Below, in pieces: positions 11,297-23,218 of a stretch of DNA of 64,000 nucleotides. The translations under genes were made by a program, and so were the position numbers. The notes below the pieces were generated by a model. It searched no databases. It saw nothing but the letters and a program-made list of their open reading frames with translations, and was not told where the DNA came from. The first letter of the stretch is position 1. Every line of letters begins with the position of its first letter. Location: positions 48,308 to 112,307 of the forward strand of contig ML976748.1 of the NCBI GenBank assembly GCA_010015655.1, read 5' to 3'. The stretch comes from Bimuria novae-zelandiae CBS 107.79 (taxonomy: Eukaryota; Ascomycota; Dothideomycetes; Pleosporales; Didymosphaeriaceae).

Positions 11297-13873
11297 TTAT
11301 GACCATCCTGCAAAAAATGTTGGCCAATCACTAAAGTCCATTCCATCAATATCGATGTCGGGACCCTGAAAAACCGTCAGGTAACACAATAATGAGACAT
11401 ACGTCTGAAACTACTCACATTTAGCATTGCAACTAGATCGTTGTCTTGGGCCGAATGCTCAAGCTCGGCCCGTATCGTAGAGCCAAGTATATTCCGTTCA
11501 TCACTGCCGGGCACTGCAGCCCTAGTAATAGCTTGCCTCGCCCACTGAGGAAGACTGTTGACGAACTGCGGTGAAATAGCACTTTCGGTAAGGTAGTCGA
11601 GGTAAGCAAAGTGCCCAGCGGCCATTTTAAGCAAGGCCACATCTTGCAAAACCGAATCCTCCAAAGGTGCCTTGAGGATCGAAATGAACAGGTTGATCAT
11701 GTCGAGTATCGGGGAGAAGAATGCGAGCCTACATAGGAGAGATGTATGGTAAACATTAGAAAGGTCTATGGGGAGCTTACATGCCAGATTGGAGCAGCAG
11801 CGTCCATTGGAATGGATCGCACCGTCAGAGGAATGGCCCGAGAGGACTCTATGAGAGCTTTGTCACTGGAATCGATTTGCGCTTTGACACTGTCGGTCTG
11901 GCTGGGTGAAGGTACGTTCGAAGGGCGGCCGAAGACAGAATGGATCACAGCCAGACTGCCGTGGTATTAGAAATGAAGGTATATGAGGTGCTGCAGCATG
12001 AGATCATCCGGTATACCGTCTCTTTCGACCGGAAACTTTGGTGTGAACTCTTGCGGAAGGTTCCCATACCAGTTTCGCAATGCTTCGTCCAAACCTTGCA
12101 CCAATTTTGTCTTTTCGTGGAGGGATCGTTGTCTGGCTTTGACGGTCAACAGACCTTTAGCAATTGCAGATACAATGGAAGTTTGTTGAACCATGTGCTT
12201 AAAATACTGTGTGATAACCAAGTTGTGTTCAGGTGACCAGCTGGGTATTTCACAGCTGATATCATCAGCGTCAATGACCTAGACTTTCAGCACAACCGCG
12301 TGAACAAGGATGGGACAGGTGTTTAACATACCGACGGACGGCCTGCACGTAACGTCAGGTGTTTCTCCAAGCAACAAATCGTCCAGAATATCCATCATTG
12401 TCTTTGCGAGTCCTCGCGTGAGGTCCTTGCAGAGGTTGGTCGAAGATGCAAGCCTTGTGAATGCACGAGACGTGCTGCGCAACTTACGAGCATATATTCT
12501 AAACCGGACGACCCGCTGCCTTCGGAAAAGAGTGCCTGGGAAATTCTCAGAAGAGAACGGAGATTGAGGTAAACAGGGACGTGACGTACCATGACGAGGA
12601 GTGCTTGTATTGCAGTTACCCTGGACGTGCCATGTAGTAAATCCACCTGGACAGACAACGCATTCTCGAAATATCCGCTGGATAAGCTCTGGGCCTCTTT
12701 CCAAGAGTGGGATTTGAAGGATAATATCCGGCATCCACCAGCGAAAACTACGTTCCGTAATGCATGCCACGCAGGATCTTCTTCCAGCAACACAATCCTG
12801 TAATGCGCTTCAAGCCGCACATCAAACTTGTGCCTATCGATAGTTTGAAATGAAGCTTCGAAGCTCTCATCGAAGTACGCTTTCGCGAAGGCTTATGCAG
12901 TCGATTCAGGTGGTTCTGGACACCGCTCTGAACCAACCCGCTCGCGCAGCTTTAACCTTCGATTAATATCAGACACTAATGCTGCGGCGCAAGTGTCGAA
13001 ATCAGAGTCTCCGATGCGGGATTTTATCCACTTAGCACCTGGATCCGCGCATACTGAAAGAAAGGAGTTGGGAATGTGGAGCTCATCACGGCTGAGGGGG
13101 TCCTGGGCGTTCACTGGTTGCGGATATACAGATCCGGGGTACGGCGTTGGTGTTGTAGTACTCAGGCTCTCAGGGGCGGTACAAACTTGTGTAGAAGCAG
13201 TCATGGCAGGAGTGTGAGGGGACACAACATGCCGAACATGACTTGCCGATCCTACGTCTAAAAATGTGTCTATCGGTTGTGAAGGCTGTGCGTGAGCCTG
13301 GGACGTTGGAGGAGCGTGGTCGCCACTATGGCTGCGGTCCACCAGTGGGATATTTCTGGCCTGCTGGCTACCGCGACAAGCATTGGAATCAGACTCAGCT
13401 GTCGCATTGCAAGGCAAGGTGACGCCATAAGAGGTGCTTTGAATCAAAGATCCCTCTGATGGTCCTCTCCCCTATAGCGTATCATCAGCGTCATGGAAAC
13501 CTTGAATTGCAGATGCACGGTTATCGAGAAGGCCAGCTATTCGTAGTACTTGCTCAGCATGTTGGAGGCGTTCCTGAAGATGGCGAGACTTGGTTTTTGC
13601 AGGGCCACGACGCTTGCGAGATGGACGTGAGTAGTGACATTCGACCCGATGATCCTACCAGTTCTTAATACCCGCCGACCCGGATCATGGACGATACGCT
13701 TACGACGCAGCCCTTGCAAGATGGCATCCCATCGCCTGCATCGGAGGAAGTAACTTTGGGTGCGTTATCGAAAGATGCCAAGATTAACATTTGACTTTCT
13801 TCTCGCGGCATCGATCACACACCGTAGTAGATTTTGAGGATTTGCTTCCGAGCGCCGGACGGGCGGACAACAT
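11297..13873 (-). pseudogene. Zn(II)2Cys6 fungal-specific transcription factor, inactivated
   Basis: An almost complete regulator can be followed. Exon 1 (13873-13789) gives MLSARPALGSKSSKS and CDRCREKKVK; introns 13788-13736 and 13703-13655 split the zinc cluster, whose joined pattern is C-x2-C-x6-C-x5-C-x2-C-x6-C. A basic linker follows (SRKRRGPAKTKSRHLQERL). The Fungal_trans domain contains FAKAYFDESF, introns 12589-12536 and 12331-12279, and the conserved WIFWTICCLEKH and LRAGRPS. The C-terminus follows introns 11780-11729 and 11418-11366, ending DFSDWPTFFAGWS. In-frame stops interrupt conserved blocks: TGA at 12395-12397 just before WIFW, and TAA at 11967-11969 inside LHF-stop-YHGSLAVIHS. 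A third, TAA at 12893-12895 before AFAKAY, and a TAG near 13468 might be intronic. The 11780 junction is also one base out of phase. Lesions fit C-to-T or G-to-A changes. It is divergent from the VOC gene. Confidence 0.8.
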
Positions 13874-14034
13874 CTCGACACGAAAGCAGCAGCTTACCAC
13901 ACCGGTTAGGAGGTAAATTGAATTACATAGAGAAGTGCGGACTGAGGTTCGGAGGACAGATTACGATTTTTGGCATCGTTCGGGCGGGGTGTGGGTAAAA
14001 CTTACGGCATCGGACATTCGGCGACCATAACGCC
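13874..14034. promoter_or_regulatory. Short divergent intergenic region between regulator and VOC gene
   Basis: About 160 bp separate the start of the dead Zn2Cys6 gene and the VOC ORF. CGG triplets occur, as expected for Zn2Cys6 targets, but no clear paired site is certain. Part of this DNA may be decayed N-terminal coding sequence of the VOC protein. Confidence 0.3.
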
Positions 14035-14532
14035 ATGGTATCGTACTATCGCGTCTTCCTCGGTGCAAAAGTCGTACACGAGAACTCGATGTTAGCATTC
14101 TTATCCTACGATGATGAACACCATCGCATCGCCATCGAGGCTCTCCCAAGCGTCAAAGACAAACAACAAAAACACAACCGCGGCCTCGAACACATCGCCT
14201 TCACTTTCAACACCCTTTCAGACTTATTGCTGGCATATCGACAACGCAAACAACACAACATCTTGTCACTGTGGTCCGTCAATCATGGCCCGACAACGTT
14301 GATATACTACGAAGATCCGGACGGTAATCAGCTCGAAACACAAGTGGATAATTTCGCTAATCCGGATGACGCCACGGTGTTCATGGAGTCGAAGGAATTC
14401 ATGGAGAATCCGATTGGGGTAGACTTTGACCCTGAAGAGTTTATTGAGCGCTTGCGGCAAGGGGAGGATGAGCGGGTTTTGTGTAAGCGGCTTGCGATAA
14501 GGCCCAGGGGGCTACCGGAACATATGAGGTAG
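14035..14532 (+). CDS. VOC-superfamily (glyoxalase/extradiol dioxygenase-like) protein, N-terminus possibly lost
   Basis: Single-exon ORF of 165 residues with the two half-sites of a vicinal-oxygen-chelate fold: YYRVFLGAKVVHEN, FLSYDDEHHRIAI (metal-ligand region), RGLEHIAFTFNTLSDLL and TLIYYEDPDGNQLETQVD (second ligand region, Glu of QLE). The C-terminal NPIGVDFDPEEFI and IRPRGLPE blocks are usual in fungal biphenyl-2,3-diol dioxygenase-like proteins. Homologues normally start about 12-15 residues earlier with a KL-HVV-RT strand carrying the first His ligand. The bases upstream (KLT... in another frame) look like a frame-damaged remnant, so the protein may lack its first metal ligand. The neighbouring FAH pseudogene and dead regulator suggest it belonged to an aromatic-ring degradation locus. 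Confidence 0.7.
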   Translation: MVSYYRVFLGAKVVHENSMLAFLSYDDEHHRIAIEALPSVKDKQQKHNRGLEHIAFTFNTLSDLLLAYRQRKQHNILSLWSVNHGPTTLIYYEDPDGNQLETQVDNFANPDDATVFMESKEFMENPIGVDFDPEEFIERLRQGEDERVLCKRLAIRPRGLPEHMR

Positions 14533-14683
14533 ACAATGAAGTGCACTGTTATGGTAGTGGCATGTCCGCTTACCTAGAGACTGGTCAGAATACTGTTACA
14601 ACGCATCAGAATATTTCGGTGGGATCAGATTTTGAGGCTCATAAGTCGCCTGAGAAATTTATTCTACCATTTTCATTCTAGAG

Positions 14684-15190
14684 TCAATGCTCGAAGACTA
14701 TCCTGTTCTTGATCCTTCCTATATCCTCAATCTCGACTTCGACCGCGGCACCATTGAGGCGGCTTCAAAAACGCCGCAACTCCACTGGGTGTTCCGGTCA
14801 TGACCACCGTCCCATTATGCAAAGTAACAGTTTTGCTGATAATGCCCGGCGATGGCCGGTATATCATGGATGAGATCATGAGTTCTAGGACACTGTCGGA
14901 CCTCAGCGTTGATCAATTTTTTTTTTATTGACAGGCCTCGTGGGTCCCGCATCGCTCTTGGAGAGGTTATGACCGGTCCAATGGGTGCGAATTTGTCAAG
15001 CGACTTCGCACTTCCGTGTTGGCCGCCGGAAACTTCAGGTTGCTGCCAGTATCGTGAAGACACATCGTTACCTGCGGGGTGACCAAAAATATACTGTATT
15101 GCACCTTCCGATAGGCCCACATTCTTACAGTCTCTGCCTATCACGAAGCCAAGCTCGGCCTAGAAGTTTCAGCATTTTTGCTAGTAGTGG
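14684..15190 (-). pseudogene. Fumarylacetoacetate hydrolase-family gene, frameshifted
   Basis: Reverse-strand fragments in three frames together give a FAH domain: AELGFVIGRDCKNVGLSEG, FGHPAGNDVSSRYWQ, GGQHGSAKSLDKFAPIGPV and EVRQ...THDLIHDIPAIAGHY, then after a frameshift near 14817 HNGTVVMTGTPSGVAAFLKP, and after another near 14750 VEVEIEDIGRIKNRIVFEH with a stop at 14684-14686. There is a TAG at 15160-15162 in the FxAEL block and a ten-T run near 14918. The N-terminal third is not recognisable. FAH-family enzymes hydrolyse C-C bonds in ring-cleavage products, which fits the adjacent VOC dioxygenase-like ORF. It cannot make a functional enzyme as it stands. Confidence 0.85.
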
Positions 15191-16463
15191 AGCGTTACAA
15201 CATATCTCGTAGGCCGGACGATCTGGGAACATGTTGTACGGCTGAAAACAATGTCTCATTGCGAATGGAGTCCTCACAGCACCCATGGTCATACAGACAC
15301 AGGTTCAAGGCTAGAAGCCAGAGCATACGCGCAAATTCTAACAATGAATTCACTATAGTTGAGTTTCCTAAAAGTCACCCGATCGATGTTTGCTATCCGT
15401 GATTAGTCTCAAGCCTAGTAGCGGTCTCTCACGCCGCGCTCAGTTAAAACCACGCGCTCTACCCCACCGGCGCGCGATCCGGATCGCCGCCCCGTACATA
15501 CCCTCCATACCCTCTGAGCACGGAGCTATATGTCCCGCCATCCTTTCCCATCCCATCCCTCATCTATCGAATATTCCATTGCGTACAATACCCGCAACAC
15601 TGATAGATGAACAGACGTCATAAGCGGGAGAAGAGAGAGTAGCCCGGGTTATTGACGTCGAGGTCGACAGCGATGCGGTTGGAGGGGAGCGATAGGATTG
15701 GGTATGCGGCACGCGGGAAGAGCGACGTTCCGCATCGATCGAGCGTGAGTCGGTTGTAGGGCTGTAGGGCTGGCGGGTGCTGGCCGGTAGATGATGCATG
15801 GTGGCGACGTCATGTGCGCTGGAGCGTCTTGGTGGCTGTGTGTGCCAGTGGGAGGCAGAGCGTGAGGGGTGCGCCACGGACGTTCACACGATGGACGGGT
15901 GGACGGACGCGACGGTGTATTGGCCTGCATGTCCTCACGTCTTGCAAAGTCACGCGAAGAAATATAATCATAAAAAACCAAATTCAATAACCAACTGCGC
16001 AACACAAGACGCAATTCTAAGAAACAAAAACAGAAACACGGTCTAGTCGTCACTCCCTCTTCTTGTCCTTCTCCCGAGCCAATATTCCCTTAGCCAATTC
16101 ATCTCCTCACCGCCTATCTACCTCCAATCCACAACGCTTCACCATACACTAGCAATGCTAACCGCGATGAATACGCAACCCACTCAGCCATACCCGACCG
16201 ACGGGCCGGCGTCAGCACGCCTCCTGAAGCTGTACTGCGCCTTGTCTTCTCCTCGACCGGAGGTCGACTCACTTGTCGCGTTGGGTAATCAATCCAGCGG
16301 GTCCAGTCCGTGGAGAACGTCCAATGTTGGTCCAGGAAGGGATCCAGGTGTCGGCCATCCAGGTGGTCCTGACGGGGAAAAAAGTGTTAATGCGGCATGG
16401 AGCCAGCGTGAACAAACCTAGGTGTCCAGGGTAAAATAATCCAGTGGCAAGGAGACAAGTCAT
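15191..16463. other. Intergenic region
   Basis: No supported gene. A stretch near 15430-15480 weakly resembles the middle of a tRNA but lacks acceptor pairing. Pyrimidine-rich DNA at 16040-16150 has no clear downstream ORF. Confidence 0.4.
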
Positions 16464-18116
16464 TCAATCGGTGTGCTCCTCCTTGATGTCGGTGTGGTAC
16501 TTCTCGCGCAGGGCGAACAACTCGTTGAAGTCCTTGAGCAGCTGCGCGTTGTGCGTCTCGTCCAAGTCGCCGAGGTTGTCCAGAGTGGCGAGGAGACTAG
16601 CGATGCTCTGCTTCTTGGTCGCCCACTCCTTGTTCAAGGCGGTGCGCTGGCGTTCGCGCTGCTGTAGCTGCTGCGCTGCCTTGCTGAGCTTGGGCTTCTT
16701 CTCCACCTTCATGGCAGCGTGGCTGGCGGTGGACTTCCGCTTCTGAACGCGGGCCTTGCGCGAGCCGGTCCCATCGGTAGAGGCCGCGTCCTTGTCGTCC
16801 TGCCAGCCGTGCACACGCTTCATGTGGTCGAAGAGGTTGTACCGGCGAGGGAAACCCTGACCGGGGGTAGACCGCTCACAGTCGGGGAAGCGGCAGAGGT
16901 TGGGGCGAGCACCGTGACCGTGCATGCCGTGGGCCTCTCGTTCGTGGCGAAGCAAGCATGCAGTCGAAGAGAAAGGGATCGACTCGCACTTCGCAATCTT
17001 GCAGCGGAATGGCTTCAGGTGCGAGTCCACATACTTGCTGGAGGTATGTTAGACAAGTCCAGATGGGGCAATCGGACAATGACTTACTCGTAGTTGCACT
17101 TGAGCGAGGTGGGCTTATGGTTGCACGCACTTTCACCCTCATTGGGGCAGTGATACAATCCATCGGCATCCGGCTCCTTCGAGTAAAGAGGGTGGCTCCT
17201 TGCCACTTTGTGGTGCTCCTCCTCGAGGCTCTTCAGTTCCTCACTGTCCTCCAAGTTGAGCTCCTCTGATGGGGAGTTGATCTGAGCCACATCGTCGCTA
17301 AATCTGGTCTCATCGTTAATCAACACACCGTGTACAAACGACGAGGAAGCATACCGTAGACCAACTACCTGTTGGGCTTCGAAAGAGTTCTCAGCGAAGG
17401 ACTGTGGATGAAGAGGTTGAATAGGTGTCGGCGATACCACAGAAGCGCGACTAGCGGACTGCGCTGATGCATGGCTGTAGGTGCGCTCAGCAGCAAAGTA
17501 AGATGTGGGCCTTGCTGAGTTCTCCATGCGAGGTCGAGACAACTGGCGTTGTGGGGAGGGTTGAGGGCGGAAAAACTCGTTCTCGTTGTGAAGGGTGTAC
17601 GAGGGTGCGTAGCTGTAGGACGCATCGTTTGAGGCCCATGTGAACCCGCCAGCCATGGAGCTGGGCTGCAATGTTGGCGCCATCGATGGCGAATATGTGG
17701 TGAAGTCCTGTGCGGAAGAGGAATTAGCAAACCACTGGGGTCCATTCCCGAAGTCTAGGTTTCCGGCAGCAGGCACTTGGTTCATGTCGTGTGACTCCGA
17801 GAATGGCACAAAGGAGTCGGAGGCTAATGATGGCGAGAGCCCTTGCGCCATGAATGAGTGGCTGGGCTGTTCCTGAATAGGAGAGCTCTGGTAAGCTCCA
17901 CTACGTCGGCTAGAGCCTGACTGGCTTTGGTATGCGCTGTCCATACTGTACTCTGAAATGGCGTCGACTCCCTTAAAGTCCCTGAAGTCGATCATGGAGA
18001 ACAGATCCTGTCCAGAAAGAAGAGGACCGGAAATGTCCTCCCTCCACTTGGCAATGTCTACGGCCGGGCTGGGATTGCAAAAAGGAAAGTCCAGGCTAAT
18101 GTCGAATGCAGATTCG
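16464..18116 (-). CDS. C2H2-type zinc-finger transcription factor
   Basis: Two exons are certain: 18116-17088 and 17037-16464, joined across intron 17087-17038 (GTAAGT...CTCCAG) to read LKCNYDKYVDSHLKPF. The first ~300 residues are low-complexity Ser/Gln/Pro-rich (activation-like). A Cys/His cluster follows (YHCPNEGESACNHKPTSLKC), then two C2H2 fingers: FRCKIAKCESIPF with H-x4-H in RHEREAH, and LCRFPDCERS with DHMKRVH. A Lys-rich segment and a Gln/Arg coiled coil (QQLQQRERQRTALNKEW) end the protein. At least 533 residues are encoded. The start is unresolved: the acceptor at 18117 (CACAG) needs a phase-2 donor. A candidate short first exon is an ATG near 18272, but this is weak. It is a nuclear regulator of unknown targets. 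Confidence 0.85.
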
Positions 18117-19345
18117 CTGTGAACCGTTGGTTAGTGCCACAAACGAGGAATGAACAGAACACGAAGAGGAAATATTTAAACAGAAGGAAAAGCCATTGTT
18201 AGTAGAGCCACTCCGGTCGCTCATCCTGAACCTAGTACGCCAGTCGTCAGCTACTCTCGATTGCGCAAATCCATGCAGGAACACTTACCTGGAACAGCGT
18301 TGTTGTGCGTCAGAGCCAGTGCCAGAGAAAGCAGGGGAGCCATTGTCACGTCTGTAGCAAGTAAGGTTGCGTCCTGGCGGTCGCCACATGGAACATATCC
18401 GGGAAGTCCAAGGAAGTCCCAGGTCAGATTCGGCCCTCCGGTGGTAGAACAAGGAAATCCTATAGATCCAGATGACAGAGGCAGGGGAAGAAGCATGTAG
18501 CAGGTGTCTCAAGCAGGGCCTTCGATGCGCCAGCTAGCTGTCAGTGCGAAATCAGAGAGGGTGGATGGGAGAGGCAATATTGTGCCGTTCATACGTACTT
18601 TGGTACTGACAGCTGATTTTGCAGCGTCTTCCCAATGAGCATCTTGATCTGGGCTGGGTGTGGTCCCTAGGTGGCAGTCCTGGTTCTCCATAGGCAATTC
18701 CTCAGGCAACAGCGTTGGCATTTCCAGTTCGGGGTGACAGTCCTGTTCCATTGGGAAGTTGTACGTTTGGTCACCGTCAAGTTCTGTCGACAAACATTAT
18801 AGACGACTTCGCTTTCAAGTGCCGTGTTGCTAGACCCACTGGCATGTGGTCGGAAGAATACGGGCCGCGCTACTCGCTGGGTGACCGGTGCCTGGCTAGC
18901 TCCACTTGCTCACCGCCTTTGCGGGCGGTTCAAGATGGGAGGTCCGAGGTCGGCGCCTGCAGCTTAGTTACATCCAGGTATGTGTGGTAAACTTACCGCC
19001 GCGGCGCGGGCACGCAGCCGAGCCTCCTGACGAATGGCACAGTCGTCTCGTAGAGCAAGAATTGGAATCCACTGGAAATCAGAGCAGGAAAACAAACGGC
19101 CTTTAGGGTCCATGGAACGGTAGTTCAATCCTGGGTCGAGAATGTCCTGTGGCTTCCATAGTGGTTCCAATGGCCTGGTGCTGTATGGCTCAAGAACGGA
19201 AGAACATGTACATAGGAAATTACAATACTGTCGAATACATGGTGCACGAAAGCAAGCGCAAATAGGCGCAATGTCAAAACAAAAGGGTAAAACCGTTGGG
19301 CAGTAAGTACCTGGTAGGGCTTCCGTCTGGGCTCCGAATTGACAT
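18117..19345 (-). other. Spliced leader or small upstream gene of the C2H2 factor (unresolved)
   Basis: Reverse strand carries several splice-like pieces. An ATG at 19345 opens MSIRSPDGSPT, a donor GTACTT lies near 19307, and an acceptor near 19180 leads to LEPLWKPQDILDPGLN...RLRARAAA, followed by a strong donor GTAAGT near 18995. Further down, PMEQDCHPELEMPTLL...AKSAVSTK ends at donor GTACGT. Another exon-like piece, MAPLLSLALALTHNNAVP, ends at donor GTAAGTG near 18287. The phases do not combine into one long frame, so this may be an intron-containing 5' leader with upstream ORFs. I do not recognise any family. Confidence 0.3.
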
Positions 19346-22035
19346 CCTGAGCAAGGGCTCTTGTGTGTCTACAAATTTTGTGTATGTCGAAATCTCGCAG
19401 AGTTGCGGTGGCAGAAGCGATGTTTGCGAGCCAAAAGGTCGTCGTGCGTTTGTCGTGGAAGAGTGAGCGAGGCAGAAGAGCGCGATGAGGAAGGGGGGGC
19501 GGGAGTAGAAAACCAAAACACGAGGAGCGGCCGGTCAGCCGTGCGTCTCAGAACACAAATGCGGGATAGCGCTACGATGCCAGCGCATCCAAAGGTGGGG
19601 CCATATCGTTGCGTAGTCCTTCGGCCTTCCAAGGCAGATTGGCCGGCGCTTGGAGGGGGAAAGCCACGTTCTTATTCTTGCGCGGTGAGCGAGCGCGTGG
19701 TGCAAAGTTTCCCATGCTCCGTCCCGTCTGTGAGCATGTCGAAGCGCCTCCTGGGCCAGTTGACAGCGATATGCATACCTTGTCGCCAGAGGCACTGGCC
19801 CACGACGGTCAATATGGAAGCGATCAGAGGTCCGTGCCAAGTTGCACGGCGCCTTTCGAAGCAGGAAAGCCGGCTCGATAACGCCGCCAGCGTCGCGGAG
19901 CTGCTGCGGCGACCAGGATTGCGCCAAAAATTGCGACTTGCTTTTGTTTGTTCCGCACCGAATCCACATCGAAACTTTACTTCCATACTAATCCATGGGG
20001 ACGTGCATCACGATGAATTATTAAACACCGCTTTTGCGGAGCTGCCAGCATGGGTGCATTTGATTGAGATGGACCTCCATCCAGTGAGAAGCCACCCCTT
20101 TCCATTCAACCGCCTTGAAGCCGAGGTCCTCGCGTATGTTCTTCCAGGCCGCGGACGGGCGACGCAATCAAAAAGTTGCATCGATGGCGCCGGAAGAGCT
20201 GCATATTGACGCGAAGGAAAGGACAATGACGAGTGGAGGTGAAAATCACAATTACACGGAGCAGTTGTAGCAATCATTGTGCGGGCACGAGGTGGCACAC
20301 ATTTACATCGGTGCCTCGATGTACGACTTGTTTTCCATGGAATGTACCGATACTGGCGTCACCAACGGGGCTCCGCCCACTGACGCGAGCCACGACTGCG
20401 CTGTGTCCAGCAAAGATGCAGCCTACTCCGAAAGTTAGCACAAGCTATCAGAGGTGGTGTACACGAAACGTTGTCAAGGTGTGTATCAGATAGGAGCGAA
20501 AGACAATCATGTTTTCTCCGCAGTGACCTGTGGCCGTCGGTTGAACTATGCTTATTTTTGTGAAATCATCAGGGGAGCTGGCGAGGGGCTAAAAGCAAAG
20601 TATACATACCTGGCGAGCTTTGCCTGGTGCTTCGTCGGTAACGCGAAATTCGCGATAAGGCGCGCCATGTTGGTTATGAATAAAGTTCGGCTGTCGTTAT
20701 ACATAATGCATCGAAGACCTTCTATCTAGCGTATGAGCAGCGAAGACCGCAATGCGCGTTGGCGCAGATCAAACGAAGTCCTGGCTGACGGGCCGATTCG
20801 AAGCACAGTGTGTTGCCGATCAGTAGTTGTTCCGGGAGGCGCTGAACGGCATCTGGGAGAAGGTGTGGCAGATACAGGCCGGCCCCTGTCAATCTTGAAA
20901 ACTCGAAGCCCAATGCCCGTTGCTGGACAACCGCGCGGAAGACCTCATAGTGCTGCGCATGCCGCTATGAGAGGTGCCTTCACAAGGCGCGGAGAGGCTC
21001 CGATCTGAATGTTTCGACAGGGCGAAATCATGTTGAAGGGGAGAAGATCACGGAATACTGCGAACAGGAGAAGTTGTGCATGCAGACCGCGTGGGAAGGT
21101 TTCAATGGGGACGGAGGGAAGAGAACGTGCGGTGAAGATTTTCCATTCTCCCGGAGGGAACTTCTTCCGATTCCGCTGACCTAATCCAAGTCACATGATC
21201 GAGTGCACGTGTCTATTACATCATCACACCCATCTATCATCGACTCGCCCCGTCGCACGAGCTGGACGATCGTCAGGGCTCCCGCACCACTTCCGCCATG
21301 AACGATAATCGGCTCAGAGATGACATCGAGTAACACACAAAGCTCTACTGCCTCCCGATGGTCGTCATTAACGAACTAGCTTTGGCTGCCTGCATGTTAA
21401 TCGCATACGCATCTTAGCTTTTTGGAACGGAGACCCTTGATGATCTTCGAAGTGCTACAATTCATACGGCATTGAATCGACGCGAGACATCGTCATTGTT
21501 GGTTGGCGAAGTGCAGCAGCCTCGCTTCGGAAGCTTTCCTGTCTGCACTTATCATCCGTGCCTTTTAATCTCCAGCATCCCAGGGCACGCCAATTCCAAC
21601 GCTCGTCTCCTCAAGACGAGGGCTGTCAAAGAAGAGAGTCTTCCTTTATCAAGCAACGTAAGAAACACGATCGGTAAGAATACAGCCATCAGGTATTTTT
21701 GTACACATCTTATTCGTTGCGTCGATTAGCTCTCATGATAGTCATTGTCGACTTCCTCCCGTGTCATTGTTACCGTTATGCAGGGTCTAGACTAGATTCG
21801 TGGATTGCGGGGAAGATCCACCTCCATCGCTCATTGGTACGATCGCCCTTCATAGCGTAATGCTCGTGATATGGGGATCTCGAAAGAGAGACACCGAGCT
21901 GAGCTCGTGGCGAGGCATGTATTTAGCCTTCGCCGTCCCCTCTTTTTGGTGCATTCCATCATCATTGCCCGCCATTTACAATCAGAACTTGACAATACTT
22001 CACCAGATCTACACACACCACTTCCACTTTCCACC
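19346..22035. other. Long intergenic region
   Basis: About 2.7 kb with no supported gene. A 282-codon open frame at 19361-20209 on the plus strand lacks any motif, runs through promoter-like DNA opposite reverse-strand frames and was not accepted. Composition is unbiased and not RIP-like. Confidence 0.4.
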
Positions 22036-22499
22036 ATGCCATCTCCATTCCACCAGAAGTACTCCTCTCAGACCCACAAGATCTTCGGAGATAACACTGT
22101 TCCCGACATGCCATCGGCTCCCAAGCAAGATGCCGAGCGTAGGGCGTCAGATTCATCTGTGACCTCGAATCCAGGATCGCCAACAGAGCGTAGACGGGTA
22201 CGTGTGATACTATGTACGCTCTCACATCAGCTGACGGGGATAGTCGTCCGCCGCCAGGTTCGCAAACCTTGAGGCCCTAAAGAGACCCCAGGACGAGCAG
22301 AGCATCAACAGGAGAGCCAGTCTGCACGATTCATACGGCAAAGTCGGTATATTTGGCACCATGTGGAACAAGTGAGCATTCATGGATTCAACCTTTCATT
22401 TAGACACTAATATGCAACAGCTTCACGCGTGGTCCGGCCGCACCGAAGCCACCGCAGCAGCCGAAGGAACCCCGTGATACGAGTGTACTTCGGCAGTAA
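22036..22499 (+). CDS. Small conserved fungal protein of unknown function
   Basis: Three exons: 22036-22197, 22244-22371, 22421-22499; introns 22198-22243 (GTACGT...GGATAG) and 22372-22420 (GTGAGC...CAACAG). The product is 122 residues: MPSPFHQKYSSQTHKIFGD, a Ser/Thr/Pro-rich middle with SPTERRRSS (possible basophilic phosphorylation site), FANLEALKRPQDEQSINRRA, and a C-terminal HDSYGKVGIFGTMWNNFTRG followed by Pro-rich PKPPQQPKEP. No signal peptide or membrane segment. The clean exon phases and balanced codon use support a real gene. I do not recognise a named family, and no function is assigned. Confidence 0.75.
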
Positions 22500-23218
22500 G
22501 CTTATCATATTTCGAATTGAGGGCGGTCTAATGCCTGCAAGAAGCAATGTGCAAAGGAGCGATTTTCTTTGGAAGGAATGAAGAATGAGCGAATGTGACG
22601 GTTTCATTGGTGATTGCCTCATTACCAATTCTCTATGTATTTTATCAGATTGTCGGACTCCGATTATGTAAGTCTTACGAATTACGAACAAGGGACTATT
22701 TCTTGTTAGTTCTCTTTCATTCCTCGACTCTATTACGCCATGCTCCAAGTGTCTCGTGATACGCTAGTAGTGGTATGCTCAATTGCCTGCAATATGGGCC
22801 GTCAACTGCTTAAGAACAATCTTAACTACTGGCCGCGTAACTAAGACCCGGTCAGCGCTGTGTTGTTTCCTTTAGATCAGATCGCGGAATGTATACTTAA
22901 CATATGATAATGTGCCTCTGTATCTAAAATGCCCGCTTACATCAATCCCATACGGTAGGAAGAGTTGTGAGCGAGAAATTGTCCTATTCTACTATGATGC
23001 CTACGTTGACGCCGAGATGTTGCCATGCAAAGGAAAGAGTGGGTGGAGCTAGGGCCATGCGGGGGATCCACAGGGCAGTAGCGACTGACGTACGTACCAC
23101 TTGTCGCGAATTCCGAAAAGCAACATTTCATACCCTGCGCCACGACCCGAATTTTCCGTCAAATTGTTAGGTGCATGTTCACTCGAATCAGATAGTACAG
23201 CTTCCGACAGCACCGGAG
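22500..23218. other. Intergenic region, use1 promoter side
   Basis: About 720 bp without a supported gene; short overlapping frames only. Confidence 0.45.

Noticed and set aside
15430..15490. tRNA-like segment GGGTAGAGCGCGTGG on the minus strand
   Set aside because: No acceptor stem and no proper T arm; at best an old relic.
19361..20209. 282-codon plus-strand open frame
   Set aside because: No motif, Arg/Cys-rich composition typical of a chance frame in GC-rich promoter DNA, with overlapping frames on the other strand.
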